Source: Cognatiyoonia koreensis
Lineage (GTDB): Bacteria; Pseudomonadota; Alphaproteobacteria; Rhodobacterales; Rhodobacteraceae
Assembly (NCBI RefSeq): GCF_900109295.1
Contig: NZ_FOIZ01000002.1
Coordinates: forward strand, 310,001 to 374,000
Direction of reading: 5' to 3'
Length of the DNA stretch: 64,000 nt
Part shown: positions 34,484 through 42,484 of the stretch, one piece after another
Layout of the letters: every line of letters starts with the position of its first letter
Numbering within the stretch: position 1 is the first letter of the stretch
Notes under the pieces: model-generated
What the model saw: only the letters and a program-made list of their open reading frames with translations
What the model was told of the DNA's origin: nothing
Database searches by the model: none
Translations under genes and position numbers: made by a program

Positions 34484-35373
34484 GATTTTCCTTTCAGCAT
34501 ATTGAAGGCATTGCCAAAGGCTTCAAGCGCGTTTGCTGGCAACACGATCGTCTGCTTGCCTTCGCCAGCGCCAAGCGCATTCAAGGCTTCGACCTGTTTC
34601 AAGGCAACCTGATACTGTGCAGCTTCCAGACCGTTTTCGGCAATCGCAACAGCGACGACCTGCGTGGCGTAGGCTTCGGCGTCCGCAGACACGCGGCGGG
34701 CCTTGGCTTCCTGTTCGGCAGAATAAAGATCTGCGTCGGCCTGAAGCTCGACTGCACGTTTCTTGCCCTCGGCCTCGGTCACCAGCGCGCGACGGGCGCG
34801 TTCGGCGTTCAACTGCTGCAACATCGCAGAACGGGTCGCGGCATCCAGATTGACGTCCAGAATTTCGGCACGGGTGACTTCGATCCCCCAGTCATCGACC
34901 TGTTGGGCCACCTGTTCGCGCACGGCAGCAATCAAACTCGAGCGATTGGCCTGTACCTGATCAAGTTCCATACGACCGATTTCAGAACGAACGATACCTG
35001 CCACGGTCGTCGAAATAGCTCCATCGACGTCGCGAATCCGGTACACCGTCTTTTCCGGCTCGATGATGCGGTAAAAGACCGAAGTTTCGACCTGCACCAG
35101 CACGTTGTCCGATGTGATCGCATCTTGGGTCATGTTCGGCAACTGACGCTCAAGGATGGACACCTTGTGGCGTACCTTGTCCAGAAACGGGACGATAAAG
35201 TTGATTCCCGGCCCAAGCACCGACTTCAACCGGCCAAGCCGTTCCACCACGTATTTTTCCGACTGCGGCACGATGCGGACACCGGCCATGATACAGATAA
35301 TGATAAAGGCCGCGAGCAACAGATAAACGATGTTCGGGCCGACAAACTCAGCAAAAATAGTCTGTAAATCCAT
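34480..35373 (-). CDS. SPFH/Band 7 (stomatin-like, slipin) protein
   Basis: A 297-aa membrane scaffold protein. One N-terminal helix (VYLLLAAFIIICIMAGV) is followed by the Band 7 domain (RIVPQSEKYVVERLGRLKSVLGPGINFIVPFLDKV) and a long Ala/Glu-rich coiled coil (ATRSAMLQQLNAERARRALVTEAEGKKRAVELQADAD). AGGAG precedes the ATG. It is coupled to the NfeD-like gene, the standard pair. A role in membrane organisation or protease regulation is inferred from homologues. Confidence 0.93.
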   Translation of the reverse strand: MDLQTIFAEFVGPNIVYLLLAAFIIICIMAGVRIVPQSEKYVVERLGRLKSVLGPGINFIVPFLDKVRHKVSILERQLPNMTQDAITSDNVLVQVETSVFYRIIEPEKTVYRIRDVDGAISTTVAGIVRSEIGRMELDQVQANRSSLIAAVREQVAQQVDDWGIEVTRAEILDVNLDAATRSAMLQQLNAERARRALVTEAEGKKRAVELQADADLYSAEQEAKARRVSADAEAYATQVVAVAIAENGLEAAQYQVALKQVEALNALGAGEGKQTIVLPANALEAFGNAFNMLKGKS

Positions 35374-35415
35374 GGGGTGTAATCTCCTGTCCCTTACACC
35401 CCATGTAGGTAAAGC

Positions 35416-36666
35416 TTATGCCTCCTGCAACGCTGGCTTGTGGATCAGGGGGTGGCTGTTGCTTTGAAAACGCGCTGTCATGGTATGGGCAATCGCGTCT
35501 GCTGTGGCTGGGCTCAGGGTCCAGCCAAGGTGGCCGTGACCCGTGTTATAGAACACCCGATCCGACTTACCCTGCCCGACACGGGGCATCATGTTTGGCA
35601 TCATCGGACGCAAACCGGCCCAAGGCACGCAATTTTCTGTCGAAACCTCTGGAAAATGCGTTTCCACCCACTTGATCAGGGGGCGTACACGGCGATCCAG
35701 AATATCGCGGTTTTCACCGTTGAATTCGGCCGTGCCCGCTACGCGGAACCGGGACTTGCCAAGGCGCGAACAAACGATCTTGGCCTTGTCGTCCAGCAGC
35801 GAAACAGTCGGGGCGGCCGCCTGGCTTTCGGCGTCATCAAGATTGACGGTGATCGAATAGCCCTTCACGGGGTAAATGTTGACGCTGTCCCCCAAAAGCT
35901 GGGCGAATTTGCGGCTCGCGACACCGGCAGAAACAACTACCCCGTCATAACGTTCTTCATGGTTACATTCGATGTAAACGCCGTCCTTGCGCACATGCAG
36001 GTCGGTGACCGGCGCACCAAGCTTGAAAGTCACGCCTTGCGTTATCAGCCACTTGGCCAGACCCATCGTGAATTTATGGATGTCGCCAGTGCTGTCGCTC
36101 TCGGTCCAGAACCCGCCAATGACGTCACCGCGCAGTGTGGGCTCTTTCGCCAGCACTTCGTCAGCAGTCAACTCATGGCGTTCCAGTCCGCCCTGTTCCA
36201 GCAAACCGTTCACCATCCGCGCATGCTTTAGATCTTTTTCAGCCATGTAAAAATGCAGGATACCGGCAGGGCTGAAATCGAAATCGACGCCGGACCGGTC
36301 TGCCATTTCGGCCAGACCTGCGCGCGCGGCCACGGCCATACCTGCGGTTTTGATCGTATTCGTCTTGTAACGGGGGATGTTGGCAAGAAACTGCGCCATC
36401 CAGCTGACCTTGTGCCAGCCGGGGCGCGGATTGACGGACAATGGCGCATCGCCCTGCATCATCCACTTGATACCCTTGATGACAGTCGACCACTGGTTCC
36501 AGACTTCGGCGTTCGATGCAGACAACTGCCCGCCATTGGCAAAACTGGTTTCCATTCCGGCATAACGCTGGCGGTCATAAACCGTCACGTCAAAACCGCG
36601 CTGCTGTAGGGAATAAGCCGTCGTAACGCCGGTAATTCCGGCACCGAGGATCGCGATATGAGGCAT
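35416..36666 (-). CDS. dadA: D-amino acid dehydrogenase family FAD enzyme (DadA-like), glycine-riboswitch controlled
   Basis: A 416-aa membrane-associated flavoprotein of the DadA/DAO family, which oxidises D-amino acids (or glycine/sarcosine in relatives) to 2-oxo acids, passing electrons to quinone. FAD motif HIAILGAGITGVTTAYSLQQRGFDVTVYDR at the N-terminus; SFANGGQLSASNAEVWN, VVVSAGVASRKFAQLLG, YPVKGYSITV and FYNTGHGHLGWTLSPATADAI follow the DadA pattern. The ATG at 36666 has AGGAGA 8 nt before it. A tandem glycine riboswitch fills the leader, so expression answers to glycine; the natural substrate may therefore be glycine or a related amino acid rather than D-Ala. Confidence 0.92.
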   Translation of the reverse strand: MPHIAILGAGITGVTTAYSLQQRGFDVTVYDRQRYAGMETSFANGGQLSASNAEVWNQWSTVIKGIKWMMQGDAPLSVNPRPGWHKVSWMAQFLANIPRYKTNTIKTAGMAVAARAGLAEMADRSGVDFDFSPAGILHFYMAEKDLKHARMVNGLLEQGGLERHELTADEVLAKEPTLRGDVIGGFWTESDSTGDIHKFTMGLAKWLITQGVTFKLGAPVTDLHVRKDGVYIECNHEERYDGVVVSAGVASRKFAQLLGDSVNIYPVKGYSITVNLDDAESQAAAPTVSLLDDKAKIVCSRLGKSRFRVAGTAEFNGENRDILDRRVRPLIKWVETHFPEVSTENCVPWAGLRPMMPNMMPRVGQGKSDRVFYNTGHGHLGWTLSPATADAIAHTMTARFQSNSHPLIHKPALQEA

Positions 36667-36685
36667 GGTACGTCTCCTGTAACCA

Positions 36686-36852
36686 CTGCCCCCACCGTCT
36701 TTGAACCTGAGAGATTCACCCGGTTTCGCGGGCTTGCTCCTTCGGCGGACCAATCAAGGCCTCTCTTCGGCGTTTTATACCCCCACCGGTCCTTTTGCCT
36801 GAGAGTGACCGGGGCGGTTGCTCCTTCGGCGCTGACCTTGCCAGACTCTCCC
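36686..36852 (-). promoter_or_regulatory. Tandem glycine riboswitch upstream of dadA
   Basis: Read on the minus strand, two consecutive aptamers show the family's core: GGGAGAG (36846-36852), CGCCGAAGGAGCAA (36818-36831) and CTCTCAGGCAAAAGGACCG (36787-36805) for aptamer 1; GAGAGG (36760-36765), CGCCGAAGGAGCAA (36734-36747) and CTCTCAGGTTCAAAGACGG (36695-36713) for aptamer 2. The linker is about 15 nt. Aptamer 2 ends about 10 nt before the dadA SD, so translational control is likely. I see no terminator hairpin with T-run between them. Confidence 0.93.
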
Positions 36853-36940
36853 GGCGGACGCGTTTACTGTGGCCAGCCCATATGCCTGCAATTGATTCCG
36901 TGCAAATGATTTCTGCGGGCAAAAGCGGTTTATGGCCCGT

Positions 36941-37396
36941 TCAGATGCCATCCGTTCTGCGCCCCGTCGCCGCGATCCAGTCGCGCAGCCGTTGCGCGTA
37001 GGACGGAACGACATGCGGCATGCCCAGAAAGCCCTGCAAGGTTACAAAGGCCCAGCCTTGTCCCTCATGACCAAAAACAACCTGCCGCGCCATGTCTGGC
37101 GCAATTTGACCGACAAAGAACCAGACCTGCGCATCCGCCTCGTCGGTGTCGCGCAGATACTCTGCGGCGTAGCGCCGTTTCCAGATCAGTGCATTTTGTG
37201 GAACGACCAGTCCGACTTCTTCGCGCACCTCGCGCAAAACCGTCTGTTCAGGTGTTTCGCCGGGTTCGCGCCCGCCGCCTGGGAAATCCCATAGACCGGG
37301 ATAGGGAATGTCGGGCTTGTCGTCGCGCAGCGTGATCAGCAGGCGATCACCCACGAACAACGCCACTTTTGCCCCGACGAAATCCTGTTCTGTCAT
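36941..37396 (-). CDS. Nudix hydrolase (MutT-like)
   Basis: A 151-aa pyrophosphohydrolase. A complete Nudix box is present: G41-x5-E47-x7-R55-E56-V57-x-E59-E60-x-G62-L63, inside WDFPGGGREPGETPEQTVLREVREEVGL split over residues 36-63. Substrate (oxidised nucleotide or other NDP-X) cannot be read. It is divergent from dinB (35 bp between start codons), which fits a loose nucleotide-damage theme but may be coincidence. Confidence 0.92.
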   Translation of the reverse strand: MTEQDFVGAKVALFVGDRLLITLRDDKPDIPYPGLWDFPGGGREPGETPEQTVLREVREEVGLVVPQNALIWKRRYAAEYLRDTDEADAQVWFFVGQIAPDMARQVVFGHEGQGWAFVTLQGFLGMPHVVPSYAQRLRDWIAATGRRTDGI

Positions 37397-37431
37397 TGTT
37401 CCCCTGCCTCCGGAGGCGTATCCTGATCCAC

Positions 37432-38685
37432 ATGCAAGCCCTTTGCCGCGACTGCCTGACCACCTTTGAAGGCGCTGGACGTTGTCCGCAGTGTCGCAGC
37501 CCCCGTGTGACTCGTCACCCCGAATTGTTCGACCTGTCGATCGCGCACATGGATTGCGATGCGTTTTATGCCTCGGTCGAAAAACGCGACAACCCGGAAC
37601 TGGCGGACAAACCCGTCATCATCGGCGGCGGGCGGCGCGGCGTTGTGTCGACCGCATGCTATGTCGCACGGATCAAAGGCGTGAAATCCGCGATGCCGAT
37701 GTTTCAGGCGCTAAAGCTTTGCCCCGATGCGGTGGTCGTGCGCCCGCGATTTGACGCATATGTAACAGCGTCCAAGGCGATCCGCGCACTGATGGACGAA
37801 TTGACACCTGTCGTGGAACCCCTGTCGCTGGACGAGGCGTTCATGGACCTGACTGGCACGGCCCGCCTGCACGGGCATCCGCCAGCCGTCATGCTCGCCC
37901 GCCTTGTCAAACGCATGAAAGTCGAAATCGGGCTATCGGGCTCGATCGGACTGAGCCACAACAAGTTTCTGGCCAAAGTCGCATCCGATCTCGACAAACC
38001 GCGCGGCTTTTCGATTATCGGCAAGGCCGAAACGACCGAATTCCTGCGGCCCAAGCCGGTGCGCCTGATCTGGGGCATCGGGGCCGTTGCGCAGGAAAAC
38101 CTCGCCAGCGCTGGCATTCGTACCTTCGACGATCTGCTGCGCTGGGACAGGCGCGACTTGCACGACCGCTTCGGCGGCATGGGAGAGCGGCTCTATGCGC
38201 TGGCCCGCGGCGAAGATGGCCGGCGCATTTCATCGCACACACCCGTCAAAGGGTTAAGCAACGAAACAACGTTTCACGAAGATACAAATGATCCCGACAT
38301 CCTGGACGGGCATCTGTGGCGCATGTCTGAAAAAGTGTCGTCGCGCGCCAAAGCCACGGACAAGGCCGGGCGGGTCGTGACGCTGAAACTGAAGTCATCC
38401 AAGTTCAAACTGATTACAAAGCGACAGTCGCTCTACCACCCCACGCAACTGGCCGATGTCATCTATCGCACCGCACGCGGGCTGTTCGATCAGGTCGGGG
38501 ACAAGGGACCGTATCGCCTGCTGGGCGTCGGGATCAGCGACCTTGCCTCAGCCGCCGAAGCCGACCGCGAAGGTGATCTGCTTGACCCGGATGCAGGCAA
38601 ACGTGCCAAAGCCGAACAGGCCGCCGACAAAATCCGCGAGAAATTCGGGCAGGAAGCAATCATCAAGGGCCGCGCCCTGCGCTAA
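37432..38685 (+). CDS. dinB: DNA polymerase IV with N-terminal zinc-ribbon
   Basis: Y-family translesion polymerase of 417 aa. Catalytic D41 in HMDCDAFYASVE, the second acidic site in LSLDEAFMDLT, the SGSIGLSHNKFLAKVASDLDKPRG helix-hairpin region and the little-finger domain (about 290-380) are complete. Before the palm is an extra motif C5-x2-C8-x9-C18-x2-C21, a likely zinc ribbon that E. coli DinB lacks but that I associate with alphaproteobacterial Pol IV proteins. It lacks the usual beta-clamp QLxLGL end; the C-terminus is instead a charged helix. The ATG at 37432 lies within reach of a CGGAGG SD (37411). Confidence 0.94.
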   Translation: MQALCRDCLTTFEGAGRCPQCRSPRVTRHPELFDLSIAHMDCDAFYASVEKRDNPELADKPVIIGGGRRGVVSTACYVARIKGVKSAMPMFQALKLCPDAVVVRPRFDAYVTASKAIRALMDELTPVVEPLSLDEAFMDLTGTARLHGHPPAVMLARLVKRMKVEIGLSGSIGLSHNKFLAKVASDLDKPRGFSIIGKAETTEFLRPKPVRLIWGIGAVAQENLASAGIRTFDDLLRWDRRDLHDRFGGMGERLYALARGEDGRRISSHTPVKGLSNETTFHEDTNDPDILDGHLWRMSEKVSSRAKATDKAGRVVTLKLKSSKFKLITKRQSLYHPTQLADVIYRTARGLFDQVGDKGPYRLLGVGISDLASAAEADREGDLLDPDAGKRAKAEQAADKIREKFGQEAIIKGRALR

Positions 38686-38902
38686 TTGGCGCGGAGGTCT
38701 TGACCCGACGCCACGTTCGAAAATACCCTTGGCCTATCGCAACACTAACCTGACAGGAGGGCACAAGCTGAGCATGCGTATCATCCGCCGACTTCAGCAT
38801 GGTCCCCGTTCCGCCCTGTAAATCCGTTTGCAGGGCTGACCAGAACCCGGTCTGCCTGTTCCCGCGCCAAAGCGCGCACGCCTTGTTGCGAAAGACCAAT
38901 CT

Positions 38903-40420
38903 ATGTCCGTGATCAATCTTAACGCCGTCAGCCTTGTGCTGGGCGACCCGCTTTTCACCGATCTGAATCTGACCCTGTCCAAAGGCGACCGACTTGGCCT
39001 TGTCGCGGCCAACGGACGCGGCAAATCGTCTTTGCTTGCCCTGATGCATGGCACCGAAGACCCCACCACCGGGGATATCACGCGCGGGCGCGGCCTGCGG
39101 GTGGGTCACGTGCGCCAGCATTTGCCCGACGGCGATTTGAACCGCACCCTCTACGACTACGTTCGCGCCGCGCTGCCGCAAGATCAGGCCGACTACGAAA
39201 GCTGGCGTGTCGATGTGGCACTCGATGATCTGTCGGTGCCTTACGAGACCCAGCGAACCGCGCTGAACGCATTGTCCGGCGGCTGGCAGCGAACGGCAAT
39301 GCTGGCAGCAGCCTGGATCACGGAACCCGATGTGCTCCTCCTCGACGAACCGACGAACCACCTTGATCTGCAGCGGATCGGCCTGTTGCAGAACTGGCTG
39401 GCGCGCTTGCCACAAGATGTGCCAGTGGTCGTCACCTCACATGACCGCGCCTTTCTGGACGCCACCACGAACCGGACGCTGTTTTTGCGGGCCGAACGAT
39501 CCCGCGATTTCGCGCTGCCCTTCAGCCGCGCCCGCGCCGCTCTTGCCGAAGCGGACGAGGCCGACAACCGTCGCTTTGCCAACGACCTCAACAAGGCGAG
39601 CCAGCTGCGCAAACAGGCGGCCAAACTCAAGAACATCGGGATCAACTCCGGTTCCGATCTGCTTATCACCAAGACCAAGCAATTGACCGAACGCGCCGCA
39701 AAAATCGAAGCCGCCGCAAAACCGGCCCATCAGGAAAAGGGGGCTGGTGATATCCGGCTGACCAATTCCGGCACCCACGCCAAGGCGCTGGTCAGCTTTG
39801 ACGATGTGATGGTCCAAACGCCGGACGGGCGCGACCTTTATCGGACAGGCAAGCTTTGGATCACGCCCGGCGACAGGATCGTACTGCTGGGCGCGAACGG
39901 GACGGGCAAGACCCAACTGGTCAAAGCCGTGCATCGCGCATTGCAGGGCGGCGCGGATGGGATCCGGACCGCACCGACCGTCACGCTCGGTTATTCCGAC
40001 CAACACCTGACGCAATTGAAAGACAGCGACACACCGATGACCGCCGTGGCCGGTCAATTCGATGTCGGGGATCAGCGCGCGCGCGGGCTGCTGGCCGGTG
40101 CGGGCGTGATGATCCAGATGCAGGACACCCCCATCGGCAAGCTGTCCGGCGGGCAAAAGGCGCGGCTGGCCATGCTGGTCCTGCGGTTGACACAACCGAA
40201 TTTCTACCTGCTAGACGAACCGACGAACCACCTTGATATCGAAGGGCAAGAGGCGCTGGAGGAAGAGCTTTGCGCGCACGGTGCCGCCTGCCTGCTGGTC
40301 AGTCATGACCGATCTTTCGTGCGCAATGTGGGAAACCGGTTCTGGCAGATCAATCGCAAGCGTCTGGAAGAAGTGGCGGACCCCGAGGCCTTTTTCAACG
40401 CCGAGATGGCATCAGCGTAA
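38903..40420 (+). CDS. ABC-F family ATPase (ribosome-associated type)
   Basis: A 505-aa soluble protein with two ABC domains and no membrane segments. Domain 1: AANGRGKSS (the usual first Gly of Walker A is Ala), LSGGWQR, LLLDEPTNHLDL. A linker rich in Lys/Arg/Glu (about 205-290) follows. Domain 2: GANGTGKTQ, LSGGQKARL, YLLDEPTNHLDI, VSHDRSF. ABC-F members act on the ribosome during stalled translation; specificity here is unknown. The 217 bp upstream (38686-38902) holds no feature I recognise. Confidence 0.93.
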   Translation: MSVINLNAVSLVLGDPLFTDLNLTLSKGDRLGLVAANGRGKSSLLALMHGTEDPTTGDITRGRGLRVGHVRQHLPDGDLNRTLYDYVRAALPQDQADYESWRVDVALDDLSVPYETQRTALNALSGGWQRTAMLAAAWITEPDVLLLDEPTNHLDLQRIGLLQNWLARLPQDVPVVVTSHDRAFLDATTNRTLFLRAERSRDFALPFSRARAALAEADEADNRRFANDLNKASQLRKQAAKLKNIGINSGSDLLITKTKQLTERAAKIEAAAKPAHQEKGAGDIRLTNSGTHAKALVSFDDVMVQTPDGRDLYRTGKLWITPGDRIVLLGANGTGKTQLVKAVHRALQGGADGIRTAPTVTLGYSDQHLTQLKDSDTPMTAVAGQFDVGDQRARGLLAGAGVMIQMQDTPIGKLSGGQKARLAMLVLRLTQPNFYLLDEPTNHLDIEGQEALEEELCAHGAACLLVSHDRSFVRNVGNRFWQINRKRLEEVADPEAFFNAEMASA

Positions 40421-40421
40421 C

Positions 40422-40437
40422 GTTTCGCACGCGAAAC
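40422..40437. terminator. Hairpin after the ABC-F gene
   Basis: GTTTCGC-ac-GCGAAAC, 7-bp arms, one base past the stop and between convergent genes; T-poor downstream, so a weak terminator. Confidence 0.4.
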
Positions 40438-40490
40438 AATTAACTGTTCGTTATCAATGGTTTAGATTGAATTGAGGGTGCGTGCGCCGG

Positions 40491-41354
40491 TCACTCTGCC
40501 GCGACGCGCGCGTCTTCGGGACGCCCCATCAGGGCCAGATCGCGGATGACGCCTTGCAACAACGCCTTGAACGTTGCGAAATCTGCGTTCGGCTCCAGCG
40601 TCCGTTCATCCATATAAAGCGCGCGGTCAATTTCGATCTGCACCGCGTGCTGCTGACGCGACGGGCGCCCGTATTGCTGGGTGATGAACGCGCCGGCAAA
40701 GGGCATGTTGCGGGCAACGCGCAGGCCAGCACTGGCGAATGCGGCTTCGACCTGTTCCATCACGGATCCAGCAGCGGCGGCCCCGAACCTGTCACCCAGA
40801 ACCACGTCAGGGCGCGGCGCGCCCGGCGGCCCGACATTTTCCAACGCTTCGTGCGGCATGGAATGACAATCGATCAGGATCGCCTCGCCAAAGGTGCGCT
40901 GGCTTTCGTCCAATAGGGTTTGCAGGATATCGTGATAGGGTCGCCAATACGTCGTGATCCGCTGATGCGCCTCGTGCAATGACAGCTTGCCTCGGTATAT
41001 GGCCCGCCCGTTGGACACAACGCGGGGGATGACACCCAGCCCGCTGGCCACACGCGGATTGTGCGATGCACGCCGCACGCCGTCCACAAGCGCAGGGTCA
41101 AGCTCTTCAGGGGCGCGATTGAGATCGAGAAAGGCCCGCGGTGCCTTCGCGGTCAGTAATGGCGCACCGAAATCGGGGACAGAGGCGAACAATTCATCCA
41201 CGAACGCATCTTCTGACGATCGGATTTCGCGTTCGTTCAGCACGGTCCGCTGCAAGAATGCATCAGGATAGTCCCGCCCGGAATGGGGCGATGCAAAGAC
41301 AACACTGGTGTTGCGCGTCTTTGGCCGATGAAGTTCGTAGGCGTTTTGCGTCAT
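40491..41354 (-). CDS. N-formylglutamate amidohydrolase family protein
   Basis: A 287-aa zinc hydrolase of the HutG/N-formylglutamate deformylase family. Metal/active-site segments: VVFASPHSGRDYPD, the SSEDAFVDELF acidic segment, ILIDCHSMPHEAL and QIEIDRALYMDE. It is not next to other hut genes, so a general N-formyl or N-acyl amino acid hydrolase role is as likely as histidine breakdown. Confidence 0.9.
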   Translation of the reverse strand: MTQNAYELHRPKTRNTSVVFASPHSGRDYPDAFLQRTVLNEREIRSSEDAFVDELFASVPDFGAPLLTAKAPRAFLDLNRAPEELDPALVDGVRRASHNPRVASGLGVIPRVVSNGRAIYRGKLSLHEAHQRITTYWRPYHDILQTLLDESQRTFGEAILIDCHSMPHEALENVGPPGAPRPDVVLGDRFGAAAAGSVMEQVEAAFASAGLRVARNMPFAGAFITQQYGRPSRQQHAVQIEIDRALYMDERTLEPNADFATFKALLQGVIRDLALMGRPEDARVAAE

Positions 41355-41507
41355 TCCGCTTCCCTTGTTGCCCTAAGATAGCGCGGAAAGACATTTAGCA
41401 AAAGCTCTTGATCCCCTCACCGACTCCTTTTATAGCACCCGAACCAGACGCGGTTCGCCCCGCGTCCTGTTTCGTTATGGGACATTGGGCGAATCAAGTT
41501 TGCACGT

Positions 41508-41582
41508 GGATGATTAGCTCAGCGGTAGAGCACTTCGTTGACATCGAAGGGGTCACTGGTTCGATCCCAGTATCGTCCACCA
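41508..41582 (+). tRNA. tRNA-Val (anticodon GAC)
   Basis: Full cloverleaf of 75 nt including encoded CCA. Acceptor GGATGAT (41508-41514) pairs with ATCGTCC (41572-41578) with one G-U; D-arm GCTC/GAGC; anticodon stem CTTCG/CGAAG with loop TTGACAT, anticodon GAC at 41540-41542; T-arm with GGTTCGATCCC. It reads GUC and GUU codons. A hairpin follows 12 nt later. Confidence 0.97.
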
Positions 41583-41594
41583 CGAGATTCACTG

Positions 41595-41613
41595 TCCCGG
41601 ACTTCATCCGGGA
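41595..41613 (+). terminator. Hairpin between tRNA-Val and rpmJ
   Basis: TCCCGGA-cttca-TCCGGGA, perfect 7-bp stem, followed by TAAACG. Without a T-run it is a processing or attenuation hairpin rather than a strong terminator. Confidence 0.5.
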
Positions 41614-41663
41614 TAAACGCAACTTCGGCGCATCGCAGCGCCGCGACAACGAAGGAAACGACC

Positions 41664-41789
41664 ATGAAGGTACGTAACTCCCTCCGCTCGCTCAAGCAGC
41701 GTCATCGCGATTGCCGCGTCGTGCGCCGTAAGGGCCGCGTCTATGTAATCAACAAGACGCAGCGTCGGTTCAAGGCCCGCCAGGGTTAA
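41664..41789 (+). CDS. rpmJ: 50S ribosomal protein L36, C-minus (non-zinc) form
   Basis: A 41-aa basic protein [41 protein letters not shown] split here only for reading: it is the complete L36. It lacks the CxxC zinc ligands of the C-plus form (only one Cys), the usual state in alphaproteobacteria. GAAGGAAACGACC precedes the ATG. A good terminator follows. Confidence 0.97.
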   Translation: MKVRNSLRSLKQRHRDCRVVRRKGRVYVINKTQRRFKARQG

Positions 41790-41814
41790 GTTCCGAACGG
41801 CAGATATTGGAATT

Positions 41815-41840
41815 GGGTCGCCCTTTGGGCGGCCCTTTTT
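41815..41840 (+). terminator. Rho-independent terminator of rpmJ
   Basis: GGGTCGCCC-ttt-GGGCGGCCC with one mismatch, followed by five T. It lies between rpmJ and the convergent membrane protein gene. Confidence 0.85.
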
Positions 41841-41863
41841 CGTTGGTGCAGGATGGATCACGG

Positions 41864-42262
41864 TCAGCGGGACCCGCGCAGGGATCGCAGGAAAAGCCCC
41901 AGACCACCGACAAACAGCGTAAGAATGACAAGCAGGTCAAAGGCGCTCATCGCCGCAAGCTGCAGGTTGATGTTGGCGATCACACCAAACACCAAAGCCG
42001 CGACCGACCCCAGCGCCAGAAGCCAGCCAAGCCAGTTACGTGCGTTGTAAAATATCATGCCAACGCCGAACATGAACGGGATCAGGACCATGCCGCTGGT
42101 CACCGGAAATCCGCCCAACGTAAAGGCGACCATGCCCAGCCCGAACCGTGGCCGCACGATGATGCCGTTCAACAACAGATAGCCACCGGCAATCATCATC
42201 ACGAGGCCGACCAGAAACGTGCCTGTGCCACCGTCCGTTCCGCCTGCGCCGCGCCGTGCCAT
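41864..42262 (-). CDS. Hypothetical multi-pass membrane protein (132 aa)
   Basis: Three to four hydrophobic helices (FLVGLVMMIAGGYLLLNGIIV, MVLIPFMFGVGMIFY, WLGWLLALGSVAALVFGVIANI, LLVILTLFVGGLGLFL) joined by short loops, with a Gly-rich basic N-terminus and Arg-rich C-terminus. I know no function. It stands alone between L36 and the secreted protein gene, divergent from the latter across 222 bp that should contain both promoters. Confidence 0.75.
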   Translation of the reverse strand: MARRGAGGTDGGTGTFLVGLVMMIAGGYLLLNGIIVRPRFGLGMVAFTLGGFPVTSGMVLIPFMFGVGMIFYNARNWLGWLLALGSVAALVFGVIANINLQLAAMSAFDLLVILTLFVGGLGLFLRSLRGSR

Positions 42263-42484
42263 TTCGATCTCCGTTTGCCTGTCTTTGCCCTAGCTAAGCA
42301 GATCGGGGCTGCCTTTCCAGATTTTCCGGGCGCGCGGGGCAACGAACAGCGCGGTTGTGCTTTCAATGACCCGGTCGCGCACCTTCTGTTTTCCGATGGC
42401 CTTCGTCAAAGCGCTGGCATTGCAACGCGACTTCGGACTAGGCTTTCTGCGAACGTACAAGACAACATCAAGGTATTTGTTCCC

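Noticed and set aside
41807..42484. Upstream extension of the PPC-like protein frame
   Set aside because: Runs antisense through a membrane protein gene and the L36 terminator; the true ATG is followed by a signal peptide.
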